The notes beneath the pieces are model-generated. The model had not been told where the DNA came from. It worked only from the letters and a program-made list of their open reading frames with translations, and did no database searches. Shown in pieces: positions 29,251 to 36,524 of a stretch of DNA of 64,000 bases. The position numbers and the translations under genes were made by a program. Origin of the DNA: Fen-1301 sp963786395 (GTDB taxonomy: Bacteria; Bacteroidota; Ignavibacteria; Ignavibacteriales; Ignavibacteriaceae). Positions within the stretch are counted from its first letter, which is position 1, and every line of letters begins with the position of its first letter. The stretch is from the NCBI GenBank assembly GCA_963786395.1, contig CAWAZD010000005.1, forward strand, positions 1-64,000, in the 5' to 3' direction.

Positions 29251-29778
29251 TCAGGATTTATTAAGCAATTTATCAATTACCGAAATAAAATCGGCTTTTG
29301 GTACGAGTCCAACATGCATATCTACAATTTTGCCTTCTTTATCAACAACAAATGAAGTTGGGATGGCGTCAATTCCACCGAACGACTGAACAACCTCAGG
29401 AGAAGAATAAGCAATTGGGTAATTGATTCCCATTTTTTGAATAAATGGAACAACCTCTTCTTTTGAATCTGTGTCAACAGAAATGCCGATAATGGCAATT
29501 TTATCTCCATATTGGTTTTTTAGTTCAATTAAATCGGGAATTCCTTTTCTGCAGGGCGGGCACCAGGTTGCCCAGAAATCGAGGATAACAACCTTACCTT
29601 TGAAATCGGACAATTTTATGGTTCCCCCATTTGCATTGGCTAGCGAAAAATCCGGAGCTATACTTTCTCCTTTAGTAATTGCTTCAGGGGTCACAGGTTT
29701 GTTATCGGGCGCCTTTTTATTACATCCGGTTAATGATAATAATATGATAATAAAAACAGATACTGTTATTTTAAACAT
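29251..29778 (-). CDS. TlpA/ResA-like thiol-disulfide lipoprotein
   Basis: A 175-residue protein with a lipoprotein signal (LSLTGCNKK; Cys lipidated). After a short linker the thioredoxin/AhpC-TSA fold contains the redox motif WATWCPPCRKG, with the preceding GKVVILDFWATWC strand typical of TlpA/ResA, and the cis-Pro segment DAIPTSFVVD. It should reduce disulfides on the periplasmic side, for instance in apocytochrome c maturation or in envelope proteins. It stands alone; no cytochrome or CcdA gene is adjacent, so the substrate is not known. GGA precedes the ATG. Confidence 0.87.
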   Translation of the reverse strand: MFKITVSVFIIILLSLTGCNKKAPDNKPVTPEAITKGESIAPDFSLANANGGTIKLSDFKGKVVILDFWATWCPPCRKGIPDLIELKNQYGDKIAIIGISVDTDSKEEVVPFIQKMGINYPIAYSSPEVVQSFGGIDAIPTSFVVDKEGKIVDMHVGLVPKADFISVIDKLLNKS

Positions 29779-29912
29779 GGTGATTCCAGTAATTATATTT
29801 TTTAATGTTAGTTAGATACTTAATTTGATTAATGGATTCAAAAACATTTGGTTAATATTTAATCGCATTAATATAAATATGCAGTCGGCAATAGAAATTA
29901 CGGAAACTCACA

Positions 29913-31148
29913 ATGCTTAAAGTAAAAAACATCAGGAAAACCTTTGTTACAAAGGCATTATCATATTCTGATCTGATAAAAGTATGTTTATATATTGGAA
30001 TAACGGCATATGGTGGACCAGCGGTTTTTACCCAGATAAGGAAAAAATTCGTAAGGGAGAAAGGCTGGATTAGTGAAAAAGATTTTCTGGATGCATTAAG
30101 TTTTGCACAAATACTACCGGGGGCGACTGGTATTCTTGTTATGGCATGTATTGGTTATAGACTAAAAAATGTTACTGGTACCTTAGTAGCATCATTCTTT
30201 TTTATACTTCCTACTTTTATTGCAATGACATTTCTTTCATATATGTATTTTAATTTCCGATATGTTACATATGTAAAATCTGTTTTTACAGGATTAGGGG
30301 CATTAGTTGTAGCCCTTTTGTTAAATGCTGTAATTTCACTTGCACGGACAATTTTCCCAAAGTTTTCGCTACAATACTACAAAGGATATCTGATAGTAGT
30401 TCTTATTTTTGTGTTCTCATTCTGGTTTAATATTCACTTTATTTATTTGCTGCTTGATGCAGGGATTCTTGGCATTCTATCATACTATTTTACGCAGGAA
30501 TATGAAAAATCAGCAGAAGAAAATATTCAGCACATCCATATCAAACTAGCATCAGCTGCGTTGAGGAAATTATCAAACTACTCTGCTTTTATTATAGTAA
30601 ATATTGTGGTCCTGTTAGTTCTTTTGTTTTTCCCAGCACTGAAAGAATTATTTGAGGCGTTTTTTAAGATCGGTATGCTTGCGTTTGGAGGAGGTTTTAA
30701 TGCCATTCCTCTTATAAATCATGAAATAGTTGAAATACATAAGTGGTTAACAATTAATGAATTCAGAGATGGTATTGCTCTTGGGCAAATTACACCAGGG
30801 CCGGTTCTTATTACCGCAACCTTTATTGGATATAAAGTATTTGGAATCCCGGGGGCACTATTTGCTACAATAGCAATATTTACTCCTTCGATAACATTGA
30901 TTTTCCTGCTGTATGACATCCATAATCGTCTTACCCGGCTTCCAATTATAAAGGTAATAATGAAAGGAATAATTGCGGGATTTATAGGTCTGCTTATTTC
31001 AACAACAATTAATTTCGGTATCAGATCGTTGAATAACTGGCAGACAGGTTTAATCTTTATTCTGTCCTTTGTGGTTTTATTTAAATTTAAAGTTGATCCG
31101 TTATGGGTAATTGCCGCTACAATTATTGTATCAATGTTTGTGTTCTAA
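29913..31148 (+). CDS. chrA: ChrA-family chromate transporter (two-domain)
   Basis: A 411-residue membrane protein with two homologous CHR domains. Domain 1 has the GGPAVFTQIRKKFVREKGWIS motif and LPGATGILVMACIGY; domain 2 has the matching GGGFNAIPLINHE and ITPGPVLITATFIGY. About ten to twelve hydrophobic helices are visible. Long-chain CHR proteins are proton-linked exporters of chromate, and some may carry other oxyanions. The first ~15 residues before the first helix are probably cytoplasmic. It is a single gene; no regulator, reductase or sulfate gene is next to it, so chromate as the real substrate is inference from the family. Confidence 0.87.
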   Translation: MLKVKNIRKTFVTKALSYSDLIKVCLYIGITAYGGPAVFTQIRKKFVREKGWISEKDFLDALSFAQILPGATGILVMACIGYRLKNVTGTLVASFFFILPTFIAMTFLSYMYFNFRYVTYVKSVFTGLGALVVALLLNAVISLARTIFPKFSLQYYKGYLIVVLIFVFSFWFNIHFIYLLLDAGILGILSYYFTQEYEKSAEENIQHIHIKLASAALRKLSNYSAFIIVNIVVLLVLLFFPALKELFEAFFKIGMLAFGGGFNAIPLINHEIVEIHKWLTINEFRDGIALGQITPGPVLITATFIGYKVFGIPGALFATIAIFTPSITLIFLLYDIHNRLTRLPIIKVIMKGIIAGFIGLLISTTINFGIRSLNNWQTGLIFILSFVVLFKFKVDPLWVIAATIIVSMFVF

Positions 31149-31151
31149 ATG

Positions 31152-31490
31152 TTAAGATCTGATAAAGTGAGGCAATTCTGCCGGGATCTCCATGGAGAAT
31201 TCAACAAGACCTTTTAGTTCACCGTTTTCGAACCAGGGGGCCTGGTATATTAATTTATGCTTTCCATTCTTTTCTATAGTATAGACATTTACTTTTTTAT
31301 CGCGCAATAATTCTTCAATTTTATTATGTGAATTTTCATTATGGCAATCGAACAGATTTTTTCCTATTAAATTATAGCTGCCATCTTTTTCAAATGAAAA
31401 AGCAGCCTTATCATTCATTTCTAAAATAATACCATTTTTATCGCAAACAGTTATAGCTGTGGGAAATTCCTTCATCCATTCGGGCTTCAT
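31152..31490 (-). CDS. Small stand-alone PAS-domain protein
   Basis: A 112-residue protein made of a single PAS fold: FPTAITVCDKNGIILEMNDKA opens the domain, GKNLFDCHNENSHNKIEELL forms the helical middle, and the final strands (KHKLIYQAPWFENGELKG) close it. The His/Cys pair in FDCHNE is a feature of a group of short bacterial PAS proteins. There is no output domain, so it may act by binding a partner or a ligand. It ends four bases from the convergent chrA stop. Function unknown. Confidence 0.72.
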   Translation of the reverse strand: MKPEWMKEFPTAITVCDKNGIILEMNDKAAFSFEKDGSYNLIGKNLFDCHNENSHNKIEELLRDKKVNVYTIEKNGKHKLIYQAPWFENGELKGLVEFSMEIPAELPHFIRS

Positions 31491-31562
31491 CTTTATCCTT
31501 ATGATTTGTTATTAATAGATTTTTCCCGGAACAATTATGCCAGGTTTTTTACATGAAAATAT

Positions 31563-32294
31563 TTACAAATAATTTTCTAATCGAACATGTCTCATCTGTT
31601 CAAGAACTGAAAGCTTACCTATGTCGAACCACCGTGAATAGCTATGATCGAATCCTTTTATCTTGTAATCGCTTGCAATCATCAGATAGAACTCAATTAA
31701 TGAAAAAACATTTTTATCCGGAAGGAGTTGAATGGCATCGGGGTTCAAAATGTGTATACCGCTAAATGCCATGGGGTAAAACCCGCTATTAGTATTCCTG
31801 GCATTTATTACTTCACCGGTTTTTTTATTTTCCCAACCACATAGTCTATTTTCATTATCAAAAAGCAGATATCTTGAACTCTCTCTTTTGCTTACAGCCA
31901 AGGAACAAAGCGCATGTTGGTCAAGATGAAAATTATAAAACTTACTGAGATCCAGATCAGTAATAATATCACAATTATAAATCAGGAATGGTTCATTTCC
32001 CCGAAAGAAATCACCTGCTTTCTTTAAGCCTCCACCTGTATCGAGTAACATATCTGATTCATCAGAAATTGAAATATGAGCGCCGAAATAATTGTTTTCT
32101 TTAAGAAAGCCTAAAATCTTATTAGGATGATGATGAACGTTAATAATTATTTCGTTGAATCCGTAATGCAGTAGTTTCTTTACTGAATATTCAAGAAGGG
32201 GAGTATTTCCTATTTTAACCAAGGCTTTAGGGATAGTATTTGTGATTGGCTGCAGTCGTGTTCCCAATCCCGCTGCTAGAATCATTGCTTTCAT
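31563..32294 (-). CDS. murU: MurU-like sugar-1-phosphate nucleotidyltransferase
   Basis: A 243-residue nucleotidyltransferase of the NTP_transferase family. The signature GLGTRLQPIT (nucleotide loop) sits at residue ~9, PKALVKIGNTPLLEY follows, and IYNCDIITDLDL holds the metal-binding Asp. The size, without the hexapeptide C-terminal domain, matches MurU (MurNAc-1-P uridylyltransferase) rather than GlmU or ManC. Its start overlaps the stop of the preceding kinase gene by four bases, reproducing the amgK-murU pair of the peptidoglycan recycling route that bypasses MurA and gives UDP-MurNAc. The pathway is inferred from the pair; NDP-hexose formation from another sugar is an alternative. Confidence 0.78.
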   Translation of the reverse strand: MKAMILAAGLGTRLQPITNTIPKALVKIGNTPLLEYSVKKLLHYGFNEIIINVHHHPNKILGFLKENNYFGAHISISDESDMLLDTGGGLKKAGDFFRGNEPFLIYNCDIITDLDLSKFYNFHLDQHALCSLAVSKRESSRYLLFDNENRLCGWENKKTGEVINARNTNSGFYPMAFSGIHILNPDAIQLLPDKNVFSLIEFYLMIASDYKIKGFDHSYSRWFDIGKLSVLEQMRHVRLENYL

Positions 32295-33757
32295 ATTTTT
32301 TTTCCTGAATTTGCAATGTCCTTTTTCTCCATTTCAATATGTCTGAGATTTACATTTATTCCCGGAATTCTTTTAAGAAATTCAGCAAGTTGTTCCGCAC
32401 AGTATACAGAACGATGCTGACCTCCGGTGCATCCGAAGCTAACCATCAGATGTTTGAAATTTCTCTCTTTGTATTTTTTAACTGACTGATTTACAATGGA
32501 AATAACATCTGTTAGAAATTTTTCTGCATCAGTTCCTTCCCGCAGAAATTTCTTAACAGCTTCATCTTTACCGGTTAGATGTTTGTACTCTTCATATCTT
32601 CCGGGATTATGGATCGCACGGCAGTCAAATACAAATCCTCCGCCGTTACCTGAATAATCCTGGGGGATTGAATTCATATATGAAAAACTGAATACTGAAA
32701 CTTCAAGTTTCTTATATGGCCGGGTAGAATCTCTGAATTGTTTTAATTCCTGGGAAGTTACTATTTTTTCCAGAGAAGAGATAAGATGCGGAATTTCAAT
32801 AGGAAGAGAGACATTGTTAAGCAGCCACGAAAGGTTTTCGATAGCCGGAGGAATACTTTTTAGAAAATGTTCTTTTCTTTCATAGAAACCCCTGAATCCA
32901 TAGGCACCCATTGCCTGCATAATCCTTATCAGTGCATATCCATAGAACATTTGTATAAAATCATCATCATTAATGACAACATATTTTTTTATAACAAATA
33001 TATAATATTGTAATAGATCTGTACGGAATTCCGGGGCAAGTTCTGCTTTCGCATCATATAATAATGAAGCCAGATCATAATGAAGCGCCCCTTTTCTTCC
33101 TCCCTGATAATCTATAAAATATGGTGAACCATCTTTGATCATTATATTGCGCGATTGAAAATCACGATACAGGAAGTAACTACAATCGGTGCTTAACAGG
33201 TAATCGGTAAATTTGTTAAAATCTGTTTCAAGTTCCTGTTCGTCAAAGGGTATTTTGCCCAGTTTCAGGAAGTAATATTTGAAATAATTTAGATCCCACA
33301 TCATTGATTGTTTGTCAAATTGAGCCCTGGGGTAACAGAAATTATAATTCAAATCTTTCCCGGCATTAACCTGAAACGATGGAAGATTGTCGATCACCTT
33401 TTTATATATATGCATCAACTCTTTTTCAGTTCCTACTTTACTACGCAATTCCGTTAATAAAGAGAATAAAGTCTGATCTCCTAAATCTTCAATGAGATAA
33501 ATATTATTGTTGATATCCTTTGAAAAAATTTCGGGCACTGGAAGACCTAATGATGCAAAGTGGCGTGAGAATTCAAGAAATGCTGCATTTTCTTTAGGAT
33601 CATTATTATAAACAGCCAAAGCCTTTTTAGATTTACTTTTTAATCTATAATATTCCCTATATGAACCTGATCCAGGAAGTTGGGTAAATTCCTCAATTGA
33701 TTCATCAGCCCATTTCTCATAAATGTTTTGTAGTAGTTCTTTTTTCGAATTAATCAT
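32291..33757 (-). CDS. amgK: AmgK-like amino-sugar kinase fused to RapZ C-terminal domain
   Basis: A 488-residue two-domain protein. Residues ~1-340 are an aminoglycoside-phosphotransferase-type kinase: the catalytic loop YRDFQSRNIMI (near residue 200) and the metal site FIDYQGGRKG followed by HYDLASLLYDAK match AmgK, the anomeric MurNAc/GlcNAc kinase. Residues ~350-488 are the C-terminal domain of RapZ: FVFDCRAIHNPGRYEEY, HLTGKDEAVKKFL and FGCTGGQHRSVYCAEQLAEF. In E. coli that domain binds glucosamine-6-phosphate and the GlmY/GlmZ RNAs. The N-terminal P-loop domain of RapZ is absent. It is translated first and coupled to murU, and it diverges from the chitin locus. The fusion may let GlcN-6-P tune sugar phosphorylation; that is inference. 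Confidence 0.8.
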   Translation of the reverse strand: MINSKKELLQNIYEKWADESIEEFTQLPGSGSYREYYRLKSKSKKALAVYNNDPKENAAFLEFSRHFASLGLPVPEIFSKDINNNIYLIEDLGDQTLFSLLTELRSKVGTEKELMHIYKKVIDNLPSFQVNAGKDLNYNFCYPRAQFDKQSMMWDLNYFKYYFLKLGKIPFDEQELETDFNKFTDYLLSTDCSYFLYRDFQSRNIMIKDGSPYFIDYQGGRKGALHYDLASLLYDAKAELAPEFRTDLLQYYIFVIKKYVVINDDDFIQMFYGYALIRIMQAMGAYGFRGFYERKEHFLKSIPPAIENLSWLLNNVSLPIEIPHLISSLEKIVTSQELKQFRDSTRPYKKLEVSVFSFSYMNSIPQDYSGNGGGFVFDCRAIHNPGRYEEYKHLTGKDEAVKKFLREGTDAEKFLTDVISIVNQSVKKYKERNFKHLMVSFGCTGGQHRSVYCAEQLAEFLKRIPGINVNLRHIEMEKKDIANSGKKI

Positions 33758-34077
33758 TAGTGGTTCGATTTTCTCAAAAATTATAGTTAAACGGGGATTA
33801 ATTTAATTAATTATTCATGATGCAAAATAGTAAATATTTATAAACGGTTCATACCCAATGGTGTGGAAATTAAGACATGTTCGAGATAAATATAGAGTAT
33901 AGAATTTTGAGTCCATTCTAAAAAAGGGAAATTTTATAAGATTGGACTCAATATTCAATTTTTTGAAGCACCCTACCTTATTTAGGGACATCAAATTAAT
34001 TATTTTTGATTATTCTTCGATTTTTGCAAATAAACACAACATTACTCACCCTTAACACCTCTCCCTTGAAAAAAGAC

Positions 34078-34106
34078 TTGACATCTAAACAAAATATTCT
34101 TAAGTT
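34078..34106 (+). promoter_or_regulatory. Putative promoter of the chitin locus
   Basis: TTGACA at 34078-34083 and TAAGTT at 34101-34106 are 17 bases apart, a good sigma-70-like layout. The downstream operator begins four bases later, so a bound repressor would block transcription. The TAAGTTTTG sequence is also one base off the Bacteroidota -7 box. Confidence 0.5.
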
Positions 34107-34109
34107 TTG

Positions 34110-34134
34110 TTAGTTTGTTTAAGCAACCAACTAA
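34110..34134. promoter_or_regulatory. Palindromic ROK-repressor operator, copy 1
   Basis: The 25-base site starts TTAGTTTGTT and ends AACCAACTAA; the outer ten bases of each half are complementary except one. It lies immediately downstream of the putative -10 box. The same word recurs 76 bases later, before the ROK-family repressor gene, as expected for autoregulation. Confidence 0.6.
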
Positions 34135-34185
34135 ATATTTGTCATCATTGAATCATAATAAATTGTATTTAAGAACTCTCAATAG

Positions 34186-34210
34186 TTAGTTTGTTTGAAC
34201 AACCAACAAA
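34186..34210. promoter_or_regulatory. Palindromic ROK-repressor operator, copy 2
   Basis: TTAGTTTGTTTGAACAACCA (34186-34205) continues with ACAAA and repeats copy 1 with few changes. Center-to-center spacing is 76 bases, near seven helical turns, which would let a dimer or tetramer of repressor bridge both sites. Confidence 0.6.
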
Positions 34211-34245
34211 ATTAACAATAAAAAAGAATAACAGAAATTCTAAAT

Positions 34246-35451
34246 ATGAATGATACTATAGATATAATAACCGGCAATTCCAAAGTTCTAAGGGGTATAA
34301 ACCGCACGATGATATTAAATATCATCAGAGAAAAACAACCAATTTCCCGAAGTACTATTGCAAAATTAACCGGACTTAATAAAAGTACAGTATCAAGTAT
34401 TATATCAGAAATTTTATCTGAAGATTTAATATTTGAACAAATTAGCAAAGACCAGAACATTGGCAGGAATCCCATCGATCTCTATTTAAAGCTAAACAAA
34501 TATGTGGTTGGTGCTATTAATATAGATTCTGCAATAACCAGATTTGCTATTGCAGATATAGATGGTAGTATAAAAGGGGAATCCTCAATTGACACAGATT
34601 CAAATGATCCTGCGGCTTTTGTGGAGTTATGTATTGTTGAACTCCTAAATCTTTGTAGAACACTCGATATTAATCATCTCGAAGGTTTGGGTGTGAGCAT
34701 TGCGGGTATTGTGGATTCAAAAAATTTGATTGTTAATTTTGCTCCAAACCTCGGCTGGGAAGAATTTAACATTGGAGATGAAATCCGGAAACATTTACCG
34801 GATATCAATATTGTAGCAGTCGGAAACGATGCCAAATCATCAGCACTTGCTGAGTTATGGTTCGGTGATCATGAATTGAATTTATCCAACTTTGTTTTTC
34901 TATCAATAGGACCTGGTATAGGCTCTGGTATTGTAGTAGAAAATAAATTAATGAATGGTGAATATCAGGCAGCAGGAGAATTTGGGCATATGATTATTTA
35001 TGAAGGGGGAGAATTATGTAAATGCGGAAACAAAGGATGCTGGGAAGCCTATGCCTCTGATCGAGCAATTGTCAGCCAGTATCTTGCAAAAAGACCCGGA
35101 AAAATAGATCATAACATTGATTACATGGTTCAGGATATTATTGATTTTGCCAAAAAAAATGATCAGTTGGCAATTGATGTTTTAAAACAAACCGGGTATT
35201 ACCTTGGTCTTGGTATTGCTAATATTATTAAAGCTGTTGATCCCCACTCAATTGTTCTAGGAGGGAAAATCACACAGATCTGGGATATCATATATCCTCA
35301 AATTCTTGAAGTAGTTACACAAAGAGCGTATTTCGGAAGGGAAAAAATCATTAAAATTCTCCCTTCTTCACTCAAAACGCTTCCAAAATTATTAGGCGCG
35401 GCAACAATAGCTATAGAAGAAATATTTGATGGATATAAAATTACCGTATAA
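34246..35451 (+). CDS. ROK-family transcriptional repressor (NagC/Mlc/XylR type)
   Basis: A 401-residue regulator. The N-terminal winged helix (residues ~19-65: RTMILNIIREKQPISRSTIA, then LTGLNKSTVSSIISEIL) is followed by a ROK domain with SIGPGIGSGIVV and the zinc-binding motif CKCGNKGCWEAY. This is the NagC/Mlc arrangement, in which a sugar or sugar phosphate loosens DNA binding. As first gene of the GlcNAc/chitin run, behind two palindromic sites, it most likely represses the whole locus and itself. GlcNAc or GlcNAc-6-P as inducer is inferred from NagC and from the neighbours. The ROK domain lacks a clear N-terminal ATP motif, in line with a sensor rather than a kinase. Confidence 0.85.
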   Translation: MNDTIDIITGNSKVLRGINRTMILNIIREKQPISRSTIAKLTGLNKSTVSSIISEILSEDLIFEQISKDQNIGRNPIDLYLKLNKYVVGAINIDSAITRFAIADIDGSIKGESSIDTDSNDPAAFVELCIVELLNLCRTLDINHLEGLGVSIAGIVDSKNLIVNFAPNLGWEEFNIGDEIRKHLPDINIVAVGNDAKSSALAELWFGDHELNLSNFVFLSIGPGIGSGIVVENKLMNGEYQAAGEFGHMIIYEGGELCKCGNKGCWEAYASDRAIVSQYLAKRPGKIDHNIDYMVQDIIDFAKKNDQLAIDVLKQTGYYLGLGIANIIKAVDPHSIVLGGKITQIWDIIYPQILEVVTQRAYFGREKIIKILPSSLKTLPKLLGAATIAIEEIFDGYKITV

Positions 35452-35487
35452 CATTAAAAACAAATTTTCACTTATATAAAAGAAATA

Positions 35488-36468
35488 ATGGATAAAGAAC
35501 TAATTGTAATTGGCGTTGATATTGGGGGAACAAATACTGTCATAGGGATAGTTGACAGCAATAATAATTTTCTTTTTGAAGATTCGTTTTTAACAAAATC
35601 TGAAGACGGGGTAGATAATTATATTCAACGTTTAACAAAACAAATAAAAGATTCTTATTCAAAGTACGAAAATACTCACACCCTTGAAGGGATAGGTTTT
35701 GCTGCTCCAAGTGCCAATTATCTAACAGGGATCATTGAATCCTCAGCAAATTTAAAATGGGGGGATGTTAATTTCCTCAAATTGATTACTCAGCATTTTC
35801 ATGTACCACTTACACTTATTAATGATGCTAATGCAGCGGCTCTTGGTGAACAGCAGTTTGGCAGTGCAAGAGGAATGAAAAATTTTCTGGTTCTTACATT
35901 AGGAACAGGGCTCGGAACGGGAATAGTAGTTAATGGTCAAATCCTTTACGGCGAAAACGGCTTTGCCGGCGAACTTGGGCATTTGATTATTGAGAAAGAC
36001 GGAAGACATTGCAACTGTGGAAGACAAGGATGTCTGGAAACATATGTCTCTGCAACAGGAATCAAAAGAACAGCTTTCAACCTGCTCGGTATCCTAAATG
36101 ATAAAAGCGAATTGCGCCACATGAATTTCGACAATGTTACAAGTAAACAAATAACTGAACTGGCACTTCGAAAAGACCCGGTTGCCCTGGCTGCATTTAC
36201 CTATACCGGTGAAATATTGGGAAGGGCTCTTTCAAATATTGTAACATATTTTGATCCCGAGGCAATTATTCTTTCAGGTGGTCTGGCTGAAGCAGATGAA
36301 TTACTCTTTAAGCCTACCACGAAATATTTTGAAAAATACTTGCTCAACGTTTATAAAGGTAAAGTCCGGATTTTAAAATCAAGCCTCCAGAATGGCAAGG
36401 CTGCTGTATTGGGCTCGTGTGGTTTTGTTCGTTCTTTTGGTAATAAAGATCTAGTGGCAGTTAAATAA
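35488..36468 (+). CDS. ROK-family sugar kinase (probable GlcNAc kinase)
   Basis: A 326-residue kinase without a DNA-binding domain. The phosphate-binding loop GVDIGGTNTVIGIVD opens the protein, LINDANAAALGEQ carries the catalytic Asp, TLGTGLGTGIVVNG is the second ATP motif, and the zinc motif is CNCGRQGCLETY after GELGHLI. Family members phosphorylate glucose, ManNAc or GlcNAc at C6. Chitobiose phosphorolysis releases one free GlcNAc per cut, so a GlcNAc kinase is the step this locus needs, and this is the only candidate in it. It is 36 bases downstream of the repressor gene. Glucokinase activity remains possible. Confidence 0.82.
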   Translation: MDKELIVIGVDIGGTNTVIGIVDSNNNFLFEDSFLTKSEDGVDNYIQRLTKQIKDSYSKYENTHTLEGIGFAAPSANYLTGIIESSANLKWGDVNFLKLITQHFHVPLTLINDANAAALGEQQFGSARGMKNFLVLTLGTGLGTGIVVNGQILYGENGFAGELGHLIIEKDGRHCNCGRQGCLETYVSATGIKRTAFNLLGILNDKSELRHMNFDNVTSKQITELALRKDPVALAAFTYTGEILGRALSNIVTYFDPEAIILSGGLAEADELLFKPTTKYFEKYLLNVYKGKVRILKSSLQNGKAAVLGSCGFVRSFGNKDLVAVK

Positions 36469-36524
36469 TGAAAAACGCAAATATTAATATTTATTCAATA
36501 AATAAATCAGTAACGGAGAAAAGC

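Larger units (their letters stand above)
33758..34245. other. Divergent control region of amino-sugar loci
   Basis: These 488 bases separate the start of amgK-murU (minus) from the start of the chitin locus (plus). They hold a likely promoter at 34078-34106 and two copies of a palindromic operator at 34110-34134 and 34186-34210. No small gene was seen. The part from 33830 to 34060 shows nothing recognisable. Confidence 0.65.

Noticed and set aside
36468..36524. Upstream start for the TonB receptor gene at 36468
   Set aside because: It would overlap the kinase stop codon and add 19 residues in front of a complete signal peptide; the start at 36525 has a GGAGA site.
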